Source of the DNA: JARRQJ01 sp037381915
GTDB taxonomy: Bacteria > Pseudomonadota > Gammaproteobacteria > DRLM01
NCBI GenBank assembly: GCA_037381915.1
Contig: JARRQJ010000025.1
Coordinates: forward strand, 1-31,242
Direction of reading: 5' to 3'
Length of the DNA stretch: 31,242 nucleotides
How positions within the stretch are numbered: position 1 is the first letter of the stretch; the number at the start of each line of letters is the position of its first letter. Shown here in pieces: positions 7,265 to 14,290 of the stretch. Below the pieces are notes generated by a model. The model did no database searches and had not been told where the DNA came from. It saw only the letters and a list, made by a program, of their open reading frames with translations. The translations under genes and the position numbers were made by a program.

Positions 7265-7636
7265 ATGAGCAAGCGCAAGGATAGGTCCGTCATTTATCGC
7301 GGTGCAGGATTAACGTTATTCTGCATATTCGCTTTTCTTGTCTTCGGGATCAGCACCAGGAGGGCTCCACCAAGCAATGCCATAGTGTTTGTGGATGACG
7401 ACACGCATACGTATATTGCGCCACCGTGCGTGACGGCTCAAAAGGATTGGAGGCACTATTCACGCATGACAATTGACCAGGCTGAAAGGCTGGACCTCAA
7501 GCCTAACCCGGCGTGTAACACGCATAAGGTTTTTGAGCAGAAGGACAGGAGCGTTGGCGGTCTTGCTCTTCAAATGATCGGGTTATTGAAACCATTGCCA
7601 AGCCGCTGGGGCCCAAATGGCTCATGGAATTGGTAG
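7265..7636 (+). CDS. Hypothetical membrane-anchored or exported small protein
   Basis: A 123-residue protein starting at ATG 7265, with GGGGAG seven-odd bases upstream. After a basic N-terminus (MSKRKDRSVIYRG) comes one hydrophobic span (about residues 13-30, AGLTLFCIFAFLVFGI), then a soluble part with FVDDDTHTYIAPPCV and ERLDLKPNPACN, each carrying a cysteine that may pair outside the membrane. The C-terminus LKPLPSRWGPNGSWNW is rich in tryptophan and looks conserved in type. I do not recognise the family. It stands alone in the gene-poor region behind ssrA; the coding look (signal anchor, RBS) makes it credible. Confidence 0.65.
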   Translation: MSKRKDRSVIYRGAGLTLFCIFAFLVFGISTRRAPPSNAIVFVDDDTHTYIAPPCVTAQKDWRHYSRMTIDQAERLDLKPNPACNTHKVFEQKDRSVGGLALQMIGLLKPLPSRWGPNGSWNW

Positions 7637-8309
7637 ACCGAAAAAACAGAGGCCGCTGATTCCCGACGTAGAGAGAAATGGGCACTCTCATCCCGGCCCT
7701 GAAGCGCCCAGGGTTCTCGGGACTTGATCAATTGAGATCGCAACCATAGACGGACATTAACGTGCGAGCCAAGGCCAGCCCGCGGCGCCGGCCTCTTCCC
7801 GTCAATCCATCCTTATATATTTTTTATCCCCTGGTGGGGTCGCAGCATGCCTGTTGTTGCGCCCGCCATCTCGTGCCAACCCGCGGCAAAAAACACCGCC
7901 GCCTCCCCGACCTGGCCACAGTCCCCATCTGCCTTGGACGCCCGCGCATCCCATTCATGCTGCCTGTCCCGACAACAGCTACAGTCCCGGACGCGATCCG
8001 CTTCGCGACCACACTTGCCCGGGCGGCGCGTTAATCTGCGTGTCAGATTATAGGCTAGCACTTGATATACGGCTTTTTGGGAAAAACAACCTCGCCCGGG
8101 ATCAGCTCGCATTCGGCGTCCCCCCTCGGCGAGTAGTCTGGCGCGCGGATTTTTAGTACCCTTAATCTCACTCCTAATCAGCGTCGTCCACAGCGCGGAA
8201 TTTGGACAGTCAGCCATCCTGGTGAGATGCGCCTCGTTCTGCGGCTGAAGAGGGACGGTGGCTTCAGCCTTCCGATAAATGTTTGGATTCGCGGTAGTCG
8301 AGAAACGTA
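7637..8309. other. Long spacer before the ankyrin gene
   Basis: About 670 bases without a supportable gene. Overlapping short frames occur on both strands around 7760-8217, but they are arginine/proline-rich and lack starts, so they look like chance openings in GC-rich DNA. I cannot define a promoter for the ankyrin gene with confidence. Confidence 0.4.
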
Positions 8310-10157
8310 ATGCCGTTAAGAAGTCGCTCCGACAAACTACTCAGCCTGGTTTTGTCCGCTTTCATCGCGACGACCGTCTTTGCCGCCACCCCCGATTGGG
8401 CCCTGGCCCAAACGCCGGGCAAGCAATTATCGGCGGCGACGAAAAAACTCATGTCGCTTTCCGAGAGCCAGTATATCGACGACATCGCGGTGGCGGATTT
8501 GATCAGGGACAAGGCCGACGTCAATGCCCTGAACGAATACGGCGTCACCCCCTTATGGATGACATCCCAGTTCGGTTATGCCGATATCGTCGCCCGGCTG
8601 CTGGCGGCGGGAGCCGATGTGAACAAGGCCAGGGCGGATGGTACGACTCCTTTGATGATCGCATCGCAAAACGACCATACCAAGGTGGTCAAGCTGCTGC
8701 TTGCCGCCCATGCGGATGTTAACCGGACCATAATCAAGGGCCCGCTCTCGGGAGTCACCCCCCTATCGATCGCCGCGAAAGAGGGGCACGTCGACATCGT
8801 CAGAATGCTGATCGCGGCCAAGGCCCAGTTGAACAGGCCCAGATGGGACGGTGAAACGCCCCTCTCTTTAGCTGCTCAAAATGGCCGCGTCGAGATCGTC
8901 AAACTGCTGTTGGCGGCGGGAGCCCGAGTGAATCTGCAGGACCGCGCCGGCATCACCCCCCTGTGGGCGGCATCCCAGGAAGGCCACAGCGATATCGTCA
9001 AACTGTTGCTCGCCGCCAACGCGCCGGTCAATGCGCCTAGGAAAGACGGCGTCACTCCCTTGATGATGGCCTCCCATGGCGGTTACGGCGACGTCGTCAC
9101 TCTGCTCCTCGGCGCGCATGCCCGTGTCAATCTCGCCGGGGCCGAGGGGGTGACCGCCGTATGGATGGCGGCGCAGGGCGGCGATGCCGAAACGGTCAAG
9201 CTGCTGCTCGCGGCGCACGCCGATGTGAACAAAATCAAAACCGACGGCGCATCCCCTCTGTTCGCCGCCGCCCAGGAGGGCCACAGCGATATCGTCAGAC
9301 TGTTGCTCGCCGCCAAGGCCGACGTCAACACGGCCAGAACGGACGGGGCGACTCCCCTCCTCATCGCCTCCCAGGAAGGCTATACAAATGTCGTCAAACT
9401 CCTGCTTGACGCAGGCGCCCAAGTCAACAAGGCCAGATCGAACGGTGCGACGCCCCTGCTGTTGGCCGCCAACGACGGCCATCGCGATATCGTCAAGCTG
9501 CTCCTCGCCGCCGGAGCCGACGCGCACAAGGCCGCCAGGCGCGACGAAACCCAGGGCATCACACCGTTGTCGCTGGCAGCGAAGAACGACCATATCGAGG
9601 TGCTCAAGCTGCTGATCGCGGCCAAGGCCGACGTGAACCGTGCGAGGTCCGATGGTTCCACCCCCCTATATCTGGCCGCCTTGAATAACAATAGCTCCGT
9701 CGTCGCCGCCTTGCTGGCGGCCGGAGCCGATGCGGATCTCGCCAAGAAAAACGGCGCGACCCCTCTGTTCATTGCCGCGCAGGAAGGTCACGGCGAGATC
9801 GTCAAGCGCTTGATCGCCGCCAAGGCCGGCGTCAACAAAGCCAGAACGGACGGGGCCACTCCGTTGCTGTTGGCCGCCCAGGACGGCTATAGTGGGGTCG
9901 TCAAGCAATTGATAGAGGCGGGGGCCGATGTGAACAAGGGCATCATCCACGGTGTGACGCCCCTGTTGGTGGCGTCGGAGAACGGCCATGCCGAGGTGGT
10001 CAAACTCCTGCTAGCTGCAAAGGCCGATATGTCCGCCACGGTCGATCATGACGGAACGGAATATACCGCGTTGTCATTGGCCAAGATGAATCGTCACGCC
10101 AATGTCGTGACGATCCTCAAGGATAACGGCGCGGTCGATTTTGATCTGAATTTTTGA
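8310..10157 (+). CDS. Exported ankyrin-repeat protein (16 repeats)
   Basis: A 615-residue protein: an N-terminal signal peptide (about 1-33; hydrophobic LLSLVLSAFIATTVFAA, cleavage expected after ALA), a ~35-residue linker, then about 16 consecutive ankyrin repeats to the C-terminus. Units follow the 33-residue pattern DGxTPLxxASQxGHxDIVKLLLAAxADVN; repeats 3 and 11 have 4-residue insertions (near GPLSG and DETQG). There is no other domain, so it should act as a binding scaffold in the periplasm or outside the cell; the partner is unknown. The repeats are very even in sequence, pointing to internal duplication or homogenisation. Standing at the edge of the gene-poor stretch behind ssrA, it may belong to it. 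The ribosome site is weak, so the start is chosen by the signal peptide. Next is a DUF3014 gene 258 bases on. Confidence 0.92.
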   Translation: MPLRSRSDKLLSLVLSAFIATTVFAATPDWALAQTPGKQLSAATKKLMSLSESQYIDDIAVADLIRDKADVNALNEYGVTPLWMTSQFGYADIVARLLAAGADVNKARADGTTPLMIASQNDHTKVVKLLLAAHADVNRTIIKGPLSGVTPLSIAAKEGHVDIVRMLIAAKAQLNRPRWDGETPLSLAAQNGRVEIVKLLLAAGARVNLQDRAGITPLWAASQEGHSDIVKLLLAANAPVNAPRKDGVTPLMMASHGGYGDVVTLLLGAHARVNLAGAEGVTAVWMAAQGGDAETVKLLLAAHADVNKIKTDGASPLFAAAQEGHSDIVRLLLAAKADVNTARTDGATPLLIASQEGYTNVVKLLLDAGAQVNKARSNGATPLLLAANDGHRDIVKLLLAAGADAHKAARRDETQGITPLSLAAKNDHIEVLKLLIAAKADVNRARSDGSTPLYLAALNNNSSVVAALLAAGADADLAKKNGATPLFIAAQEGHGEIVKRLIAAKAGVNKARTDGATPLLLAAQDGYSGVVKQLIEAGADVNKGIIHGVTPLLVASENGHAEVVKLLLAAKADMSATVDHDGTEYTALSLAKMNRHANVVTILKDNGAVDFDLNF

Positions 10158-10290
10158 CCCGCCGCAGGCAATGCCTCCCGAGGCGTGCTTGCCCTCTCTT
10201 TCACCGCGGCACGGCCCGGCTTGCCGCCGACCGCCTATCGCATACAATCGGCGACTGCATGACGGGCTGGCCCGCACCCCCGCCGGCGTC

Positions 10291-10319
10291 TTGACAGAAG
10301 CTGATATTGGCAGTTTCAT
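10291..10319 (+). promoter_or_regulatory. Candidate sigma-70 promoter for the DUF3014 gene
   Basis: A perfect -35 TTGACA at 10291-10296 and, 17 bases on, TTTCAT at 10314-10319 as a partial -10 (four of six matches). It lies about 97 bases before the downstream ATG. Suggestive only. Confidence 0.4.
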
Positions 10320-10415
10320 GACCTGCTGAAAGCTTCGAATAAGTAAACGCGGACCGGACACCGCCTTCCTGCCGCCATCCCGTTTTTTGTGCACTGCCAC
10401 AGAGGAAACATTAAA

Positions 10416-11249
10416 ATGAGCAATGCGACGACACGGTCGGTACTCATCCTTGCCATCATTGCCTGCGCGGCAGCGGCGTACTTTCTGCTCGCGGAAAGGG
10501 AAATGCCGCAGCAACAATCCGTCGACCTTGGCCGGGCTGCCGCGCCCCCCATGGACGCAGCAAGCCCCCCAAACACCGAGACTATCGAGGTGATGACCCG
10601 TCACCCGGTCCCGGAAGCCGACACTGCGCAGGATGAAGCCGAAAGGCCGCTGCCGGCACTGGAAGACAGCGATCAGGCCATCGAGGATGCCTTAAGCGGG
10701 CTGTTCGGTCCGGGCAAACCGGAGCAATTCCTGATTTTCAAAAATTTCATCACGAGCATCGTCGTCACCGTCGATAACCTGCCGCGTACCCGGCTGCCGG
10801 TGCGGCGCCTGCCGGTCAAGCCGCCGCGGGGCGGATTTCTCGTCAAGAAAATGCCCGGGGGTGAAAGCAGCATTGACCCCGAAAACTACAAACGATACCT
10901 GAAGTACGTACGGTTCTTCGAAGCAGCGGACGGCCGCAAGCTCGCCGCCATCTATTTCCATTTCTACCCGTTGTTTCAGGACGCCTACAGGGACCTGGGT
11001 TATAAGTCCGCCTATTTCAACGACCGCCTGATCGAGGCGATCGACGATTTGCTCGCCACACCAGATGTGACGGACCCGGTCAGGCTGGTCCAACCCTCGG
11101 TATTCTACAAGTACGCCGATCCACATCTGGAACGGCTCTCTGCCGGAGAGCGATTGATGCTGCGCATCGGCAAGGACAATGCCGAGAAGGTGAAGGCGAA
11201 ACTCCGTGAACTGCGCAATGCCTTGACGAATCAAAACCCCGGCGGCTGA
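10416..11249 (+). CDS. DUF3014 domain protein, membrane-anchored
   Basis: Encodes 277 residues from ATG 10416 (GAGG ten bases upstream; a start at 10389 is less likely because it has no such site and only adds nine residues before the membrane span). One N-terminal transmembrane helix (about 8-25, VLILAIIACAAAAYFLLA) is followed by a proline/acid-rich linker and the DUF3014 domain: PALEDSDQAIEDALSGLFG, IVVTVDNLPRT, NYKRYLKYVRFFEA, YPLFQDAYRDLGYKSAYFND and RLMLRIGKDNAEKVKAKLRE. This family is widespread in gammaproteobacteria and has no known function. The domain should lie in the periplasm. It appears monocistronic here. Confidence 0.88.
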   Translation: MSNATTRSVLILAIIACAAAAYFLLAEREMPQQQSVDLGRAAAPPMDAASPPNTETIEVMTRHPVPEADTAQDEAERPLPALEDSDQAIEDALSGLFGPGKPEQFLIFKNFITSIVVTVDNLPRTRLPVRRLPVKPPRGGFLVKKMPGGESSIDPENYKRYLKYVRFFEAADGRKLAAIYFHFYPLFQDAYRDLGYKSAYFNDRLIEAIDDLLATPDVTDPVRLVQPSVFYKYADPHLERLSAGERLMLRIGKDNAEKVKAKLRELRNALTNQNPGG

Positions 11250-11357
11250 GGGTGGCTTCAGCCATGGCCGGCTCACCTGTAAAGACCCGGCAGGTCTCTA
11301 GGCGTCGAACCAATCGGCTATAACTGCCGTCTAAGCAAATGAGCGCGGAACCCTTTA

Positions 11358-11440
11358 CGGGCGAGCCGGCACCGTGCCGCGGGTAAGATCCTGGGCGTAG
11401 CGCCCGGCAGCTCTCGGCTCATCCCGGTTCCAAGCGGGCG
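11358..11440. other. GC-rich self-complementary segment upstream of a micro-protein gene
   Basis: CGGG-C-GAGCCG (11358-11368) can pair with CGGCTC-AT-CCCG (11415-11426), enclosing further hairpins: GGCA/TGCC around 11368-11378 and GGGCG-TAG-CGCCC at 11393-11405. This yields a branched fold about 80 bases before the small gene at 11505. It matches no riboswitch or tRNA that I know. It could be a structured leader, or just a repeat-like GC-rich spacer. Confidence 0.35.
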
Positions 11441-11504
11441 ATTTATAGTTATTGCAGCGTCAGCTCGGGTGTAGACAAGCTACACGATTGTGAGGTGGCC
11501 ACCC

Positions 11505-11633
11505 ATGGAAATCCCCACGCTCGTACCCACAATCCTCAAGATCATGGTAAGCGTAGTCGCAACCATCGCCATCATCCTCATGGGAATTCTAGTGATTAAA
11601 ATCTATCGCGACGAAGCCCGTGGCAACGACTGA
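11505..11633 (+). CDS. Single-span membrane micro-protein A (42 residues)
   Basis: A 42-codon frame from ATG 11505, with GAGGTGG six bases upstream, ending TGA 11631-11633. The product begins MEIPTLVPTILKIM, continues with one strongly hydrophobic helix (about residues 12-31) and ends with the charged tail IKIYRDEARGND. A second gene at 12672 encodes a clearly related peptide (shared pattern L-x-I-M ... L-V-I-x-I-x-R-x-E). Two related peptides with good coding signs make chance unlikely. I do not recognise the family. The charged C-terminus would lie in the cytosol if the usual positive-inside rule holds. It is convergent with the FMN reductase gene, 43 bases away. Confidence 0.72.
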   Translation: MEIPTLVPTILKIMVSVVATIAIILMGILVIKIYRDEARGND

Positions 11634-11676
11634 ACAGCCATAAGCGCCATGCGGAGATAACTATGCCGTCGGGAAG

Positions 11677-12240
11677 CTAGTCCAGTTTGAGCCTGCGCGT
11701 CCATTTCACCAGGGCCTGCATCTGGTCGGCGACCAATTGCCTGATCTTGGGGTCGACCAGGTCGCCGGCTTCGCTAAAACTGCCGCCGGAAGCATGGGCG
11801 AATACTTCGGGTTTGTTCAGGGGATGCAGATCGAGGAAGACACACGACTGGCGCAGATGATATTGCGCGCGCGACGAGCCCATCCTGCCGCCCGCACCGA
11901 GAATGGCCACCGGCTTACCGGCGAGCGCGGCATTACCCGGTTCTCGCGATACCCAATCAATGGCGTTTTTCAGCGCGGGCGCGATGGAATAATTGTATTC
12001 GGGACACGCTAACACCAACGCGTCGGCGGCGGCGATCCTGGCAACGATCCGTTTCACCGCTTGCGGCTTGCCTTGCGCCGCGACATCGGCGTTGTAGAAG
12101 GGAATGTCCATGATGTCGGCGATCTCTATTTTCAAGTCGGCGGGAGCGACTTCCTGGGCCGCGCGCAGCAAACCGCTATTGGTGGATGTTTTTCGCAGGC
12201 TCCCGGAAATGCCCACCGCAATCAAGACATCGTTCATCAT
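11677..12240 (-). CDS. NAD(P)H-dependent FMN reductase (ChrR/azoreductase-like)
   Basis: A 187-residue flavodoxin-fold protein. The phosphate-binding loop GISGSLRKTSTNSGLLR (10-26) and the flavin-contact motif PEYNYSIAPALKNAIDW (80-96) are the signatures of the NADPH-dependent FMN reductase family, which reduces flavins, quinones, chromate or azo compounds. The natural substrate is unknown. The gene starts with tandem ATGs; GGAG six bases before the second (12235-12237) makes that one the likelier start, shortening the protein by one residue. Its upstream same-strand neighbour is a pirin remnant 32 bases away, a common partner of such reductases, so the two were probably one operon. The pair is flanked by two micro-protein genes on the plus strand. 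Confidence 0.9.
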   Translation of the reverse strand: MMNDVLIAVGISGSLRKTSTNSGLLRAAQEVAPADLKIEIADIMDIPFYNADVAAQGKPQAVKRIVARIAAADALVLACPEYNYSIAPALKNAIDWVSREPGNAALAGKPVAILGAGGRMGSSRAQYHLRQSCVFLDLHPLNKPEVFAHASGGSFSEAGDLVDPKIRQLVADQMQALVKWTRRLKLD

Positions 12241-12272
12241 GTACTCCGCAAGTTGCCGTTCAAATAGCTGGT

Positions 12273-12536
12273 TCAGATTCGGCCGGCGCTCATCATCCGC
12301 ACGTCAGCGGAAGGGATGACCGAACCGCGCCCCATCGCATCTTTAGTGTACCAGAGCCCCTCCAGCATATAAGTGAAGATGTCCATATCTCGATGGGCGT
12401 GAGTGCGGAGCCCTTCGCCGCCCTTGACGCAATCATCGTTGATCCCCCGCAGATCGGAAAAGTCCATATGGCGGGGATCGCAATATTGGCCGAAAGCGGC
12501 GATGCCCCGCACATCGCCCCTGCGAAATTCCAGCAC
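12273..12536 (-). pseudogene. Pirin family protein, truncated remnant
   Basis: An 87-codon frame resembling the N-terminal cupin domain of pirin: MLEFRRGDVRG, YCDPRHMDFSDLRGIND, THAHRDMDIFTYMLEG and GSVIPSADVRMMSAG. Intact pirins have about 12 more residues between the RG...G and YxDPRHM parts (the HTFSFADY segment), missing here without frame loss. The frame also stops right after MSAG, where the family continues with TGVRHSE, so the remaining metal ligands and the whole second cupin domain (about two thirds of the protein) are gone. The first two ligand histidines (HAHRD) remain. Not expected to function as a pirin. Confidence 0.85.
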
Positions 12537-12671
12537 TATTCGCGCCGGACGCTCGGCTATTCTGCATAGGTCATGTGGTTACCGGCAGCCGCTGAATTGT
12601 GATGGTAGGCCAATCTGTGTATGCTTCTAAGTTTGATCGTTTTCGAGTCGCCGCTCGCGGGATTGAGAGGG

Positions 12672-12788
12672 ATGATGAAGCTATTGCTGGAAATCATGAT
12701 GGCACTGACCACAGCCGCCATTTTCATATCGATCGTGGTGCTGGTCATCAATATTCATCGCAATGAACGCGGCCGATCTTCGGAATGA
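12672..12788 (+). CDS. Single-span membrane micro-protein B (38 residues)
   Basis: A 38-codon frame from ATG 12672 (a second ATG follows at once; GAGAGGG lies just upstream and best fits the second, 12675). An in-frame ATG at 12621 would give 55 residues but has no ribosome site. The peptide starts MMKLLLEIMMALTTAA, continues through one hydrophobic helix and ends INIHRNERGRSSE. Aligned with the product of 11505-11633 it shares L-x-I-M, L-V-I-x-I and R-x-E in the same spacing across 27 residues with mostly conservative changes elsewhere, so the two are paralogues. It is divergent from the pirin remnant. Family unknown to me. Confidence 0.66.
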   Translation: MMKLLLEIMMALTTAAIFISIVVLVINIHRNERGRSSE

Positions 12789-12868
12789 CGAGCTGAATCA
12801 GGACGCCCAAGCGCCGCCCTTCCAGCCATAGCTATCCTGTCGAGCCGCGCGTCTCCCCCGCGAGGCGC

Positions 12869-13213
12869 TCAGCCCGGGGGCCACCCCATCTGCCGCCCGC
12901 CCAGGACATGAAGATGCAGATGGAACACGCTCTGACCCGCACCTTCATTGCAATTCATGACGGTGCGATAACCCGATTCTGCAATCTTTAATTTTTCCGC
13001 CACCTTTTTGGCCGTCAGATACATCTCGCCCACCAGCACGTCGTGCTCGGGCTCCAGATCGTTCAGAGTCGCGATGTGCTTTTTCGGGACGACCAGGACA
13101 TGGACCGGCGCCTGGGGATTGATGTCCCTGAACGCCAGCATCGCGTCATTCTCATAAACGACATCCGGCTTGATCGTGCCGTTGACCATCTTGCAAAACA
13201 GACAATCCGTCAT
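12869..13213 (-). CDS. hinT: HIT family purine nucleoside phosphoramidase HinT
   Basis: Encodes 114 residues from the ATG at 13211-13213, chosen because AGAGGAG stands six bases before it; upstream in-frame starts would add 2 or 19 residues. The active-site histidine triad HLHLHVLGG (H98, H100, H102) and the motifs AFRDINPQAPVHVLVVPK and YRTVMNCNEGAGQSV are standard for HinT, which hydrolyses aminoacyl- and AMP-lysine phosphoramidates. Cys4 and Cys7 (CLFC) form half of a possible zinc site seen in many bacterial HITs. It lies 53 bases behind the YbaK-type gene on the same strand, probably one operon. Confidence 0.94.
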   Translation of the reverse strand: MTDCLFCKMVNGTIKPDVVYENDAMLAFRDINPQAPVHVLVVPKKHIATLNDLEPEHDVLVGEMYLTAKKVAEKLKIAESGYRTVMNCNEGAGQSVFHLHLHVLGGRQMGWPPG

Positions 13214-13266
13214 CCTCATCTCCTCTGGCTGTTGCCTCGTTATGAAATTCCGGTTCGCCGCCCTCT

Positions 13267-13770
13267 TCAATGTCCATGCGGGAAATGGGCATGCCTACTG
13301 GATCGGGCGTGGCTGAAGCGACCGTGCATGGCATCCACCAACAAGCGCTGAAAATCCCCGCCGGTCACGCGAATCAACTCCCGATGATCCCCGCCCTCGA
13401 AGAAAATCTCCGGCTGATCGTTCAGACTATCGTCAACGATAACATCCAGTCCATAGGCGGAGCCCAGCGGCGGGACGGCGCCGCCGATGCAATCGCTGAA
13501 CAGCGGATGCATCTCCGCCTCGGTGGCCAGCCGTAGCGACCGCGCCAGCTGTCGGCGCAGATGCCCCAAGTGCAGGTAATGCGTGGCGGGAACCACCGCA
13601 ATGAGATAACCGTATTCGTCGCATAGTACCACGCTCTTGGCGAGACAAGCCGCCGGAATCCCCGCGGCCTGGGCGGTCGCCATGCTGTATTCGGTGGGGG
13701 GATGGATCATCACGTCGTACGGAATGCGATTTTTAATCAAGTACTGCTCGAGAGAAATTGCCGTGGCCAT
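13267..13770 (-). CDS. YbaK/EbsC-type aminoacyl-tRNA deacylase
   Basis: A 167-residue protein; the ATG at 13768-13770 is fixed by AGGAGG five bases upstream. It has the YbaK/ProX editing-domain pattern: IPYDVMIHPPTEYSMATAQA, AKSVVLCDEYGYLIAVVPA, HLGHLRRQL, and the closing CIGGAVPPLGSAYGLDVIVD with the conserved G-x-x-P-x-G segment. Free-standing members hydrolyse mischarged tRNAs such as Ala- or Cys-tRNA(Pro); which one applies here cannot be told. It heads a two-gene unit with hinT and is divergent from the ABM monooxygenase gene. Confidence 0.88.
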   Translation of the reverse strand: MATAISLEQYLIKNRIPYDVMIHPPTEYSMATAQAAGIPAACLAKSVVLCDEYGYLIAVVPATHYLHLGHLRRQLARSLRLATEAEMHPLFSDCIGGAVPPLGSAYGLDVIVDDSLNDQPEIFFEGGDHRELIRVTGGDFQRLLVDAMHGRFSHARSSRHAHFPHGH

Positions 13771-13946
13771 TTTAGCCTCCTGACACCGGGGAACAGGGAG
13801 ATGCGACAACGATCCGCACCGCTGTCTCGCCTCAATTGCTTAGCGGCACTGGCACTCTCCCCGGCTTGCATTGGGCCAGCGCAGGCATGAATATAGGCTG
13901 CCGCAGGGCCGGATACAACCGAACACTCCGCTCCGGTGCGGACCGC

Positions 13947-13952
13947 TATAAT
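13947..13952 (+). promoter_or_regulatory. Perfect -10 box before the monooxygenase operon
   Basis: TATAAT at 13947-13952, 23 bases before the ATG at 13976, with a GAGGA ribosome site (13964-13968) in between. No convincing -35 hexamer is seen, so an activator may be needed. Confidence 0.5.
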
Positions 13953-13975
13953 CAGTATAGATTGAGGAATTCTGC

Positions 13976-14290
13976 ATGCATGTCACCCTGGTACACGTCC
14001 ACGTCACGGGCCGCCACATCGATGATTTCATTGCCGCGACGCGGGTCAATCACGAGGCGTCCGTCCTGGAGAGCGGGAATCTGCGCTTCGATGTCCTGCA
14101 GTCAGGCGACGACCCCGCACGTTTCGTACTCTACGAGGCCTACCGCAGCGCCGCCGACGCCGCCGCGCATAAAGAAACTCCGCACTATCTGGCCTGGCGG
14201 GAGCAGGTGGCGGACTGGATGGCGGAACCCCGGCGTGGTGTGAATTATACCGGCTTGTTTCCCCTGGTCGACCAAGCCCGTCAGCCATGA
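13976..14290 (+). CDS. Antibiotic biosynthesis monooxygenase (ABM) family protein
   Basis: A 104-residue single ABM domain (dimeric ferredoxin-like alpha+beta barrel). It has the family pattern: MHVTLVHVHVTGRHIDDFIA, NHEASVLESGNLRFDVLQS, and FVLYEAYRSAADAAAHKETP followed by HYLAWREQ, with the conserved 'YExY...HxxTxHY' run. Members include the quinol monooxygenase YgiN and the AI-2 processing enzyme LsrG; the substrate here is open. A ribosome site GAGGA lies eight bases upstream. Its stop overlaps the next start as ATGA (14287-14290), so it is translationally coupled with the iron alcohol dehydrogenase, suggesting both act on one small oxygenated substrate. Confidence 0.9.
   Translation: MHVTLVHVHVTGRHIDDFIAATRVNHEASVLESGNLRFDVLQSGDDPARFVLYEAYRSAADAAAHKETPHYLAWREQVADWMAEPRRGVNYTGLFPLVDQARQP

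Noticed and set aside
7813..8217. A 134-codon minus-strand frame in the spacer before the ankyrin gene
   Set aside because: Arg/Ala/Gly-rich, overlaps other chance frames on both strands, no ribosome site or recognisable motif.
11420..11440. A T-arm-like CCCG-GTTCCAAG-CGGG suggesting a tRNA
   Set aside because: The loop does not follow TTCRANY and there is no matching acceptor or anticodon arm.
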